Of a stretch of 27,891 nt of DNA, positions 7,969 to 15,139 are shown piece after piece. Every line of letters starts with the position of its first letter. The stretch's first letter is position 1. The notes under the pieces are model-generated. The model saw nothing but the letters and a program-made list of their open reading frames with translations, did no database searches and was not told where the DNA came from. Position numbers and translations under genes: made by a program. Origin of the DNA: Candidatus Pullichristensenella stercoripullorum (GTDB lineage Bacteria; Bacillota; Clostridia; Christensenellales; Aristaeellaceae); NCBI GenBank assembly GCA_018712885.1, contig DVGE01000256.1, forward strand, positions 1 through 27,891, read 5' to 3'.

Positions 7969-9477
7969 TCAATCGTCTTCTTCTTGCGTGGCGGTATCGC
8001 GCACTTTCTTCACGCTGGGGATCAGCAGGATGACCAGCAGGATGACCGTCACCGCCAGCAGCACGGCGCTGATCGGACGCTGCACAAAGACCAGCAGGCT
8101 GCCATCGGAAATGAACATGGCGCGGCGGAAGTTTTCTTCCAGCATCGGCCCCAACACATAGCCAAGGATCATCGGCGCGGCGGAAATACCGATCTTCTTG
8201 AAGAAATATCCCACAAGGCCCCAGATGATCATCAGCCAGATGTTGAAGGTGTTGTTGGCGCTGGCGAACGCGCCCACGCAGCAGAACATGATAATGGCGG
8301 GGAAGAGCATGCGGTAGGGCAGCTTCAGCAGGCTGGCCCACATGCGCACCATCGGCAGGTTGATGATGACGAGCATCAGGTTGCCGATCCACATGCTGGC
8401 GACCAGGCCCCAGTACATGTTGGGCTGGTTCTGGATGACCAGCGGGCCGGGCTGGATGCCGTGGATCATCATTGCGCCGATCATCAGCGCCATCAGCGAA
8501 TTGGAGGGGATGCCCATCGTCAAAAGCGGGATAAAGGAGGTCTGCGCGCCGGCATTGTTGGCCGCCTCCGGTCCGGCGACGCCCTTGAGTTCGCCCTGAC
8601 CAAAGCGCTCGGGATGCTTGGAGATCTTCTTTTCCAGCGCGTAGGAGGCAAAGGGCGGGAGCGCGGCGCCGCCGCCGGGCAGAACGCCCATGATCGAGCC
8701 AAGCGCCGTGCCGCGCAGGATGGAAGGCAGGCATTCCTTAAACTCCTTGCGCGTGGGCAAAAGGCCGGTGATCTTGCCCTTTGTCACGCTGCGGTCCTGC
8801 TTCTTTTCCAGGTTGTAGAGTACTTCGCCCACGCCGAACAGACCGACCACGACGGGTACGAAATCCATGCCTTCCGCAAGTTCCGGGAACCCGAAGGTCA
8901 TGCGGGCCGCGCCGGAGTTGACGTCGATACCCACCAGCCCGAAGAGTACGCCCAGCAGCACCATGAGGATGGATTTGGCCGTGGAGCCGCCGCCGAGAAT
9001 GATCGCGGCCACCAGCCCCATCAGCATCAGCGAAAAGTATTCCGGCGAGTTAAAGCGCAGCGCCAGCTGCGAAAGCGGCGTGCTGATGGCGGCCACCAGC
9101 AGCGTGGCGAACGTACCGGCGATGAACGAACCGATGGCGGCGATGCCCAGCGCCTTGCCGGCCTTGCCCTGCTTGGCCAGCTGATGGCCGTCCAAACAGG
9201 TGACCACTGCGGAAGTCTCGCCCGGCACATTGACCAGTATGGCGGACGTCGAGCCGCCGTACTGCGCGCCATAGAAGATGCCGGCCAGCATGATCAGAGC
9301 CGATGTCGGCTCCATGCCAAAGGTGAACGGCAGCAGCATGGCCACCGTGTTCAGGGGCGATATACCCGGCAGCACGCCCACCAAAGTTCCTACCAGTGCG
9401 CCAAAGAAGCAGTACAGCAGGTTGATGGGCGAAAAAGCCACCGAGAACCCCAGAGACAGATTCTGGAGAAAATCCAT
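7969..9477 (-). CDS. tctA: Tripartite tricarboxylate transporter, large permease subunit
   Basis: The product (502 residues, about 11-12 membrane segments) is the TctA subunit of a secondary, ion-gradient-driven carboxylate importer that works with a soluble receptor. The duplicated family signatures are clear: GALVGTLVGVLPGISPLNTV at about 26-45, IFYGAQYGGSTSAILVNVPG at about 67-86, and in the second half GSIMGVLPGGGAALPPFASY and PLLTMGIPSN. The length is that of the family. The ATG follows AGGAAG. It comes 18 bases after tctB and 31 bases before the transaldolase-like gene, in the same transcript. Substrates in the family range from citrate and tartrate to aromatic acids, so the ligand is open. 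Confidence 0.93.
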   Translation of the reverse strand: MDFLQNLSLGFSVAFSPINLLYCFFGALVGTLVGVLPGISPLNTVAMLLPFTFGMEPTSALIMLAGIFYGAQYGGSTSAILVNVPGETSAVVTCLDGHQLAKQGKAGKALGIAAIGSFIAGTFATLLVAAISTPLSQLALRFNSPEYFSLMLMGLVAAIILGGGSTAKSILMVLLGVLFGLVGIDVNSGAARMTFGFPELAEGMDFVPVVVGLFGVGEVLYNLEKKQDRSVTKGKITGLLPTRKEFKECLPSILRGTALGSIMGVLPGGGAALPPFASYALEKKISKHPERFGQGELKGVAGPEAANNAGAQTSFIPLLTMGIPSNSLMALMIGAMMIHGIQPGPLVIQNQPNMYWGLVASMWIGNLMLVIINLPMVRMWASLLKLPYRMLFPAIIMFCCVGAFASANNTFNIWLMIIWGLVGYFFKKIGISAAPMILGYVLGPMLEENFRRAMFISDGSLLVFVQRPISAVLLAVTVILLVILLIPSVKKVRDTATQEEDD

Positions 9478-9495
9478 GCTTTTTCTTCCTCCCCG

Positions 9496-9966
9496 TTACA
9501 GGAATGTGGGCCAGATCGACATCGGCAGCTTCAGCCCGACCACAAAGGCCAGCGTGGTGAACACCGCCAGCGCGATGGGGTAGATGATCAGTTCCTTTTT
9601 CTTGACCTTTTCGCCCGCCAGCATCGAAAGCACCGCCAGCGCGATGGTCGCGACGACCACGCCAAAGGTCGGCAAAAGCAGGGCGAAAGCCGCAAATGAG
9701 GAGCAGACGAGCAGCAAGGAACGCAGCCGGACCGCCTCGATCCTGGCCTGCGGCTTGAAGGCGTTCTTTACGACGGTGATCACGCCAGCGACGCCCAGAA
9801 TAGAGGCTAGTACGCGGGGCATGAAGCCCGGCCCCATGTCCATGGTGGTACCCATCTTCAGGTCTCTGGTCTCGATCAGAGCAACGGCGCCGACGATTAT
9901 CAGGAAAAGACCGAAAGCGATGTCGGGCCAGCTTCCGCGCTTTCCCTTTCCAAGGTTTTCATTCAT
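9496..9966 (-). CDS. tctB: Tripartite tricarboxylate transporter, small permease subunit
   Basis: This 156-residue protein has four hydrophobic segments and the usual TctB opening: a short basic N-terminus, then a first helix (PDIAFGLFLIIVGAVALIE) and the motif MGPGFMPRVLASILGVAG, in which GPGFMP is the recognisable family signature. TctB is the poorly conserved small membrane partner of TctA. Identification is secured by its place between tctC and tctA. The ribosome site is weak (AGGGCGATCGCT before ATG); the gene is probably translated by re-initiation 31 bases after tctC. Confidence 0.9.
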   Translation of the reverse strand: MNENLGKGKRGSWPDIAFGLFLIIVGAVALIETRDLKMGTTMDMGPGFMPRVLASILGVAGVITVVKNAFKPQARIEAVRLRSLLLVCSSFAAFALLLPTFGVVVATIALAVLSMLAGEKVKKKELIIYPIALAVFTTLAFVVGLKLPMSIWPTFL

Positions 9967-9997
9967 AGCGATCGCCCTGCTTTCCGTGTGGTATTGC

Positions 9998-10969
9998 TTA
10001 CAGAGAAATGTTGTTGGCTTCGATGACTTCCGCCCAGCGGGTCACGTTCTCGTCGATCCAGCTGTCCAGCTCTTCGGGGGTGCCGGTGCTGACGACCGCG
10101 CCGAGGTTGAGGATGCTCTGCTGCACATCTTCCATCTGCACGATCTGCGCGATGGCCTCGTTCACCTGCGCGATGATGGCGTCCGGCGTGCCGGCGGTCG
10201 CGAGCAGGCCCTGCCAGGAGCCGCCCTCGGCCTCGGGCAACTCAAGCTCGGCGAAGGTGGGCATATCGGGCAGGTCGGGCAGGCGGGTGCTGCCGGTCAC
10301 GGCCAGACCCTTGAGCTGATCCTGCACCACATAGGGCAGCGTGGCGGCAGCGCCGTTGAGGATCACGTCGCACTCGCCGGAGACCACGGCGCGGATGGCG
10401 TCGGAGCCGCCGTTGTAGGCCACGATCTTCCATTCCAGACCGAGTTCTTCGCTGAGTACCAGCTCGGTGAGGTGGTTGCCTGCGCCTACACCGGAGTGAG
10501 CGACCTTGACCTCACCGGGATGCTCCTTGGAATAGGCAGCCAGCTCTTCAAAGCTGTTCACCGGCAGGTTGGGGCTGACCGCGAGGATATAAGGCGTGAA
10601 GGCGATCATGGAGACCGCGCTCAGGTCGGTCTGCGGGTCGTAGGTCAGCTCATAAAGGCTGGGGGAGATCGCCAGCGTGCCTACGTCCATCAGAAGCAAA
10701 GTGGTGCCGTCCGGCTCCGCGTGGGCCACCACGTCCGCGCCGAGGTTGCCGCCCGCGCCGGGCTTGTTCTCCACGATCACGTCCTGCCCAAGGGCCTCGG
10801 TAAGGTGCGGGGAAAGGATGCGGGCAAGGATATCGGAGGTGCCGCCCGCGGCGAAGGGGACGACGATGGTCACGGTGGAATCGATGGTCTCTTCGGCCAG
10901 AGCCGCGCAGGGCGCGATGGCCATCACGAGGACCAACAAGGCAGAAATCAACTTTTTAATCTTCGACAT
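9998..10969 (-). CDS. tctC: Tripartite tricarboxylate transporter substrate-binding protein
   Basis: The 323-residue product is the extracytoplasmic receptor of the TctABC system. It has a signal peptide (residues 1-25, cleavage after CAALA before EETID). The mature part carries the TctC/Bug signatures VPFAAGGTSDILAR (37-50) and VENKPGAGGNLGADVVAHAEPDG at about 66-88, which shape the carboxylate pocket. The cysteine in the signal peptide is preceded by proline, so no lipobox is present. An AGGAGG six to seven bases ahead of the ATG at 10969 fixes the start; the open frame upstream to 11161 crosses the regulatory region and is not coding. It is the first gene after its own control region and the most upstream transporter gene, which suits a receptor needed in excess. 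Confidence 0.93.
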   Translation of the reverse strand: MSKIKKLISALLVLVMAIAPCAALAEETIDSTVTIVVPFAAGGTSDILARILSPHLTEALGQDVIVENKPGAGGNLGADVVAHAEPDGTTLLLMDVGTLAISPSLYELTYDPQTDLSAVSMIAFTPYILAVSPNLPVNSFEELAAYSKEHPGEVKVAHSGVGAGNHLTELVLSEELGLEWKIVAYNGGSDAIRAVVSGECDVILNGAAATLPYVVQDQLKGLAVTGSTRLPDLPDMPTFAELELPEAEGGSWQGLLATAGTPDAIIAQVNEAIAQIVQMEDVQQSILNLGAVVSTGTPEELDSWIDENVTRWAEVIEANNISL

Positions 10970-11090
10970 GCGTATTTCCTCCTGTTTCTGAATGGTTCGG
11001 TTTATGCGCTTGCCCTCTGATCGCTTATCCGAGTACCGCCGCTGTGCGCCTTTCGAGGGCGCCGCTGTTACCCTCCCTCTGGCGGCAAAT

Positions 11091-11109
11091 TGATTATCTC
11101 TGATTATCA
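11091..11109. promoter_or_regulatory. Tandem TGATWATCA operator, site A (tctC side)
   Basis: TGATTATCT (11091-11099) and TGATTATCA (11101-11109) start exactly 10 bp apart, on one face of the helix. TGATWATCA is palindromic around its centre and resembles the TGGTnACCA core known for FadR-type GntR regulators. The site lies just downstream of a TATATG hexamer (11116-11121, minus strand) that could be the tctC -10; no good -35 accompanies it. Inferred target: the adjacent GntR protein. Confidence 0.6.
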
Positions 11110-11202
11110 GAAGGACATATACATCCCTATCTATGCGTTGAGCCGTTCCCTGTGAGAACATGCAACAGATTTTCCGAGGCGGATGGGCACGTTTCGCAAA
11201 TA

Positions 11203-11221
11203 TGATAATCTTTGATAATCA
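11203..11221. promoter_or_regulatory. Tandem TGATWATCA operator, site B (middle)
   Basis: TGATAATCT (11203-11211) and TGATAATCA (11213-11221) repeat with the same 10-bp period, about 112 bp (between 10 and 11 helical turns) from site A. It lies between the regulator's terminator and the tctC promoter region. It could act as an auxiliary operator for looping or as an activator site for tctC. Confidence 0.55.
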
Positions 11222-11235
11222 GATTTGCGAGCATA

Positions 11236-11259
11236 AAGGCCTGCCCCGGCAAAGGCCTT
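11236..11259 (-). terminator. Hairpin after the gntR-type regulator gene
   Basis: On the minus strand AAGGCC (plus 11254-11259) pairs with GGCCTT (plus 11236-11241), with an inner TGCC/GGCA complement, followed by TATGC. It starts two bases beyond the regulator stop and would partly separate the regulator transcript from tctC. Confidence 0.5.
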
Positions 11260-11261
11260 GT

Positions 11262-11957
11262 CTAAATGCTGTGTGCGTGGGCCTGGGCGCTCAATTCGCG
11301 AATGCGCCGCTGGCTGTGGTGGCGGGCCAGATCCGCGATCTGCCCCTTGCTGTCCTTATCGACGATGGCGTCGAACAGCGCGCGATGATCCTGAAGCACG
11401 AAGGGCCGCGACTGGGCTGCTTCAGGGTTGCTCAAACGGTTTTCCCGCAGCATCGCCTGCAATGTGCCCAACAGGATCGGGGCAAGGTTGTTGCGGCTGA
11501 TGACGGCCGCTTTCATATGGAAGGCTTCGTCCAGTTCGATGAACCGGCGGGCGTCGTTGATGGCCGCTTCCTGCTCGTCGAGGATCTGCCGCAGTTCGAT
11601 CACCTCTTCCGGCGTGCGGTACTTTGCCGCCAGCGGGAACAGTTCCGCGTCCAGCATGGTCTTGAGCTGATAAACATCCATCAGGATCGGGTTGGAATGA
11701 TCCATGCCGAATTTGACCAGCAGCGAGAACAGGCTTTCTATGCGGTGGTTGTCGATCTGCGAAAGGAAGGAACCGGCGCGGGCGTGCGTTTGCACGATGC
11801 CGAGAGCGGCGCAGGTGATGAGCCCGGAACGCACTTCGCTGGGACTGCAATCCATGTGCGCCGCCAGCGTGCGGATCGAGGGCAGCTTATCGCCAGGCTT
11901 AAAACCGCTTTCGACGATATAGGAAATGATGCCAAACGCCCGTTCGGTGTTTTCCAC
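11262..11957 (-). CDS. GntR family transcriptional regulator, FadR/FCD subfamily
   Basis: This 231-residue DNA-binding regulator has an N-terminal winged helix (about 1-66; KLPSIRTLAAHMDCSPSEV is the recognition region) and a C-terminal all-helical FCD ligand-binding domain (about 75-220). The FCD metal ligands are present: D143-x3-H147, H191 in LQDHRALFDAI and a histidine at 213/214. Regulators of this type usually sense organic acids. I place the start at a GTG (11957) because AGGAGGG sits six bases ahead of it; the longer frame from an ATG at 12035 would begin inside the operator. The regulator precedes tctCBA in the same direction and is the likely controller of the unit and of itself, probably answering to the imported acid or a breakdown product. 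Confidence 0.9.
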   Translation of the reverse strand: MENTERAFGIISYIVESGFKPGDKLPSIRTLAAHMDCSPSEVRSGLITCAALGIVQTHARAGSFLSQIDNHRIESLFSLLVKFGMDHSNPILMDVYQLKTMLDAELFPLAAKYRTPEEVIELRQILDEQEAAINDARRFIELDEAFHMKAAVISRNNLAPILLGTLQAMLRENRLSNPEAAQSRPFVLQDHRALFDAIVDKDSKGQIADLARHHSQRRIRELSAQAHAHSI

Positions 11958-12015
11958 GCGTTTCCCTCCTGTGCCGGTCCGGGACGAAAGACGTCCGTTA
12001 TTTCTTTGACAAGTA

Positions 12016-12034
12016 TGATAATCAGTGCTAATCA
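12016..12034. promoter_or_regulatory. Tandem TGATWATCA operator, site C (regulator promoter)
   Basis: TGATAATCA (12016-12024) and TGCTAATCA (12026-12034) show the same 10-bp tandem. The site begins immediately after the -10 of the regulator promoter and covers the expected start of transcription, which predicts autorepression. Confidence 0.65.
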
Positions 12035-12035
12035 T

Positions 12036-12064
12036 ATTATATCAAGTTGCAGGTTTGCTGTCAA
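12036..12064 (-). promoter_or_regulatory. Consensus sigma-A promoter of the gntR-type regulator
   Basis: On the minus strand TTGACA (plus 12059-12064), a 17-base spacer and TATAAT (plus 12036-12041) form a perfect consensus promoter pointing at the regulator. Such a strong promoter overlapped by operator site C is typical of a tightly repressed, autoregulated gene. Confidence 0.85.
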
Positions 12065-12105
12065 TACTATTTTTAACGGTTTTGAGAAAAATGCGACAAA
12101 CATGT

Positions 12106-12930
12106 TCAGACCTGACAGCGCGGACAGAACACGCTGCCCCGCCCGCCGATGACGCGGCGTTCCAGCGCCGTCCCGCATATGTCGCACGCCTTGCCCGCGT
12201 GAGCGTAGACGCGCAGCCATGGCGTATTGCGATACTCCAGTCCCGCGCTCTGCCGGTATTCTTCAAACGTCACCAGATTCTTTTCCGTGAAAAAGCGCAT
12301 CACGCGCGGGATGGCCTCGGCCAATCGCTCCCATTCGCCCGCGTCCAGCGAACAGGCGGGCCGGTCGGGGCGGATGCGCACGTCGTGCAATATCTCGTCG
12401 GAATAGATGTTGCCGATGCCGGCCACCACGCTTTGGTCGAGCAGGCAGCTCTTTACCGCCCGCCGGCTCTTGCCGCAAACGCCGCGCAGATACCCCGCGT
12501 CCAGCGCCGGGTCGTCCGGCTCCGGGCCGAGGCCGCTCATGCCTGTATAGGTATCTTCCTCGCCGGGACGCAATAGCCACAGCCGCCCGAAGCGCCGCGC
12601 GTCCACAAAGCGCAGTTCGCGCCCATCGTCCAGCGAAAGCGCCGCCCGCGTGTGCGCCTCACTCGCCTCGCCCGCCTCGGCCAGCAGCAACCGCCCCGTC
12701 ATGCGCAAATGGACGGCCAGCCTTCCGCCGTCGTCCAGCGCCGCAAGCAGAAACTTTCCCCGCCGCCCAAGTTTGGCAAACGCCCGCCCCCGCAGACCGT
12801 CGCAAAACGCCTCCGCCGCGGGCCGCGCCGCGCAGCGCGCATCGTTCAGGCGCACGTCCTCCACGCGCCGCCCGGCAAGTTCCCCCGCCAGCGCCACGCG
12901 CATCGATTCCACCTCGGGAAGCTCCGGCAT
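12106..12930 (-). CDS. mutM: Formamidopyrimidine-DNA glycosylase (Fpg/MutM)
   Basis: The product (274 residues) removes oxidised purines such as 8-oxoguanine from DNA and nicks the abasic site. It begins MPELPEVE, giving the catalytic P2 and E3 after loss of methionine. K59 in RRGKFLL is the conserved DNA-binding lysine, GIGNIYSDEIL holds the conserved asparagine/aspartate of the helix-two-turn-helix, and a C-terminal zinc finger CDIC-x16-CPRC with the GGRGS loop closes the protein. All catalytic elements of active Fpg are intact. The AAAGGAGG site eight bases upstream fixes the ATG. It lies 74 bases after the spoIVFB-like gene with its own promoter, so it appears to be a single-gene unit instead of the frequent polA-mutM-coaE cluster. 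Confidence 0.95.
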   Translation of the reverse strand: MPELPEVESMRVALAGELAGRRVEDVRLNDARCAARPAAEAFCDGLRGRAFAKLGRRGKFLLAALDDGGRLAVHLRMTGRLLLAEAGEASEAHTRAALSLDDGRELRFVDARRFGRLWLLRPGEEDTYTGMSGLGPEPDDPALDAGYLRGVCGKSRRAVKSCLLDQSVVAGIGNIYSDEILHDVRIRPDRPACSLDAGEWERLAEAIPRVMRFFTEKNLVTFEEYRQSAGLEYRNTPWLRVYAHAGKACDICGTALERRVIGGRGSVFCPRCQV

Positions 12931-12960
12931 CCGAACCGCCTCCTTTGTATATCCACTGTC

Positions 12961-12989
12961 AGTATAGCGCGTCCCGCGCTGTCACGCAA
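12961..12989 (-). promoter_or_regulatory. Candidate mutM promoter
   Basis: On the minus strand TTGCGT (plus 12984-12989), a 17-base spacer and TATACT (plus 12961-12966) precede mutM by about 30 bases. A short inverted repeat, AGCGCG/CGCGCT (12965-12979), lies over the spacer and -10 edge and could bind a regulator. Confidence 0.5.
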
Positions 12990-13004
12990 GTCCCTTGACA
13001 CTTT

Positions 13005-13919
13005 TTACGCGCCGGCGCCGCGGTCGGACGCCTCGGGAAGGGCGACGGCGCGAACCTTCAGCGGCTGCAGCGCATCGTCGCGCAGCAGCGCCCGCTCCAG
13101 CGCGCGGGAATCGACGAGGCGCACGAGCGTGCCGCCGCGGTAGACGGCGAACAGCGCCTCCTCGCGCGGGGACAGCGCGCGCAGGGCCTCCAGCGCGTCC
13201 GCCTCCTCGTCCACGGCCAGCACGCGCATGCGCCGGGGACGTTCGGGCGCGCCGCGCTCCAGCCGCAGGCGTTCGGCGAGCGCCTCCGCCGTCCCCAACG
13301 CCGCGCTGCGCTTCTCTCGACTTCCCGAGGCGGCGAGGAAGACCGCCGGCAGGAGGATGGCGAGGTTCATCGTGCCCGTGTGCGCCCAGCCCAGAAGCGC
13401 GACGAGCGCCAGCGCCGCCGCCAGCGCGTAACCGCAGCCGGTCAGCGCCGCCAACATCCGCGCGCGCCCCCGCGACGTGCGCGCCAGAGCGAACAGCGCC
13501 CGCCCGCCATCCAGCGGCAGGGCGGGGAGCAGGTTGAACGCCGCCAGCATCAGGTGGAAGCGCATCAGCTCCAGCGCGAACAGCGGCGGCAGCACGGCCC
13601 ACCACGCCAGCGCCGCCGTCGCCACCAGCCCCAGCAGGTTTGCCAGCGGCCCCGCCAGCGAGACGCCGAACAGCTGCCAGCGCCCGAGGCGATAGGGGTT
13701 TTCCAGCGTCAGCGCGCCGCCGAAGGGCATCAGATCCAGCGCCTCCACGCGCACGCGCAGCAGGCGCGCAGCCAGCAGATGCGCTCCCTCATGCGCAAAG
13801 AGCGCCGTCAGCATGGCGGCCAGCTCCACGCGCGCGCCCAGCGCGAAGGATAGCGCCAGCATCAACAGCGCCAGCGCGTGCACGCGCACATTCGTGTCGC
13901 CGGCGCGGAAGCGGATCAC
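13005..13919 (-). CDS. Site-2 protease, M50 family (SpoIVFB-like)
   Basis: This 304-residue membrane metalloprotease has the zinc motif HEGAH (43-47) in the second hydrophobic segment and the distal ligand D137 in NLLPALPLDGGRAL, both diagnostic for M50 intramembrane proteases. In Bacillus, SpoIVFB cleaves pro-sigma-K in the mother cell. The C-terminal 100 residues are cytoplasmic and arginine/alanine-rich, ending in a CBS-like region (DALEALRALSPREEALFAVYRGGTLVRLVD). The start is a GTG overlapping the stop of the upstream M23-like gene, so the two are translationally coupled, exactly as spoIVFA-spoIVFB. This neighbour relation is the main reason to propose the sporulation role; the sequence alone would also fit a generic site-2 protease. 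Confidence 0.85.
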   Translation of the reverse strand: MIRFRAGDTNVRVHALALLMLALSFALGARVELAAMLTALFAHEGAHLLAARLLRVRVEALDLMPFGGALTLENPYRLGRWQLFGVSLAGPLANLLGLVATAALAWWAVLPPLFALELMRFHLMLAAFNLLPALPLDGGRALFALARTSRGRARMLAALTGCGYALAAALALVALLGWAHTGTMNLAILLPAVFLAASGSREKRSAALGTAEALAERLRLERGAPERPRRMRVLAVDEEADALEALRALSPREEALFAVYRGGTLVRLVDSRALERALLRDDALQPLKVRAVALPEASDRGAGA

Positions 13920-15013
13920 AGCCCCATCAGCGGCGCGGGGTCGATGATCTCCCCGTCGCGCCGCACCTCAAAGTAGACCCTGCCGGCCTCGCTGCGCGCG
14001 ACCGCCTGCCCGCGCTCCACGCGCTCGCCGGCCTGCACCGACGGTTCGAGCAGATAGGCGCTGACGCTCTCCAGACCGTTGTCGTGCTCGATCATCACGC
14101 CCCAGCCGCCGCCGGAAAGCTGCGTGGTGGCCACCACCGTGCCCGCCTCCGCCGCCGAAACCGCCGCCTCCGGCTCGCAGGAGAATTCCACCCACGGCTG
14201 ATCGTCGCTGAAGCCCTTTTCCAGCGTGCCCTCCACGGGTTTCGCCAGCTCGCTTTGCGTAGAGAGGTCAAAAAACACCAGCATGGATTCCGGCATCAGA
14301 TCGCGCACGAAGGAGAGGCTGCCCAGCGACTCATCCAGCTCGATGCGCATCGTCAGCGCCCGTTCCACGCCCTCCACCGCCGCGCGCGTCCAGGGCGTGT
14401 CGATGTTGCGCGCCGCCAGCAGCGCCAGCAAAAAGGCGCAGGCGATGGCGCTGTTGCGCAACAGCCGCTCGCCAAAGGTCATGCGCCGCTTTGCCGCCCG
14501 CCGCCTGCCGCCCCGTTTCGTCGTCCGCGCGCGCCGCCGCGCCGCCGCCGCGCCGCCGCCGCTTTCCGACGCGGCGGCCTGTGCGTTCTCCCGCGCGGGA
14601 TCGTCGCCCTGCCCAAAAACCGATACTGCCCCCGCGCGGCAGCAGGACGCCTTCTCGGCGCGCGCGCTCTTTCGCGCCGAGGAAAGGGAAGCGTCTTCCC
14701 CCACGGGCGAAAGGCTGAACGCCGCCGCGTCCTTTTCCGCGGCCAAAGGCGCTTTTCCCGCAAGGCGCGCCCCGAAAAGCCGGCCGCCCTTTCGCGCGTT
14801 TTCGTCCGCCTTCCGCGCGCCGATGTCCGTCTCCGCCGCTTCGCCCGGCGCTTCCGCGCTCCAGACGACGACTTTGCCCGCGCGCACGCGGGAGACGCTG
14901 CGCGCCTTCATCGCCTGCCATCCCCTTCGCGCGTTCTTCCCGGTCGCTTCCCCGGCTATGCCCTTCGGCCCCGCGCCGGTGTGGATGATGAGTCTGCCCT
15001 TGTCCGCCTGCAT
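13916..15013 (-). CDS. SpoIVFA-like membrane protein with degenerate M23 peptidase domain
   Basis: The 365-residue product has a long basic, alanine-rich N-terminal region (1-180), one membrane segment (about 187-203) and a C-terminal LytM/M23-like domain (about 255-365: PVEGTLEKGF, GWGVMIEHDNGLESVSAYL, VERGQAVARS). The zinc-binding HxH of active M23 enzymes is replaced by YFEV, so it should be inactive as a peptidase, as in SpoIVFA, which holds and regulates SpoIVFB. The ATG at 15013 is supported by AGGAGGGG six bases ahead, so the unusually long N-terminal extension seems to be translated. The gene overlaps the M50 protease gene by four bases. The SpoIVFA assignment rests on architecture and gene pairing. 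Confidence 0.75.
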   Translation of the reverse strand: MQADKGRLIIHTGAGPKGIAGEATGKNARRGWQAMKARSVSRVRAGKVVVWSAEAPGEAAETDIGARKADENARKGGRLFGARLAGKAPLAAEKDAAAFSLSPVGEDASLSSARKSARAEKASCCRAGAVSVFGQGDDPARENAQAAASESGGGAAAARRRARTTKRGGRRRAAKRRMTFGERLLRNSAIACAFLLALLAARNIDTPWTRAAVEGVERALTMRIELDESLGSLSFVRDLMPESMLVFFDLSTQSELAKPVEGTLEKGFSDDQPWVEFSCEPEAAVSAAEAGTVVATTQLSGGGWGVMIEHDNGLESVSAYLLEPSVQAGERVERGQAVARSEAGRVYFEVRRDGEIIDPAPLMGL

Positions 15014-15087
15014 GCGCGTCCCCTCCTGTCAGGGGACTTTATGCTTTGCCGCCGCGCGAACAGAACCGGCGCGTTCACGGCAAAGCG

Positions 15088-15123
15088 AAGCCGCGCCCTC
15101 CGCGTGCGCGAAGAGCGCGGCTT
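15088..15123 (-). terminator. Hairpin after the M29 aminopeptidase gene
   Basis: AAGCCGCGC (15088-15096) pairs with GCGCGGCTT (15115-15123), a nine-bp stem 17 bases past the aminopeptidase stop, with a further complement in the loop. On the minus strand the tail is CGCTTTGCC, so the T-run is poor. Confidence 0.5.
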
Positions 15124-15139
15124 TCCGACCGGGCGGCCG

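Noticed and set aside
7822..9699. A 625-codon plus-strand frame opposite tctA.
   Set aside because: Histidine/glutamine-rich low-complexity translation with no motif; tctA and the transaldolase on the other strand are certain.
10970..11161. A 64-codon N-terminal extension of TctC.
   Set aside because: It passes through the operator/promoter region; the signal peptide and AGGAGG site define the start at 10969.
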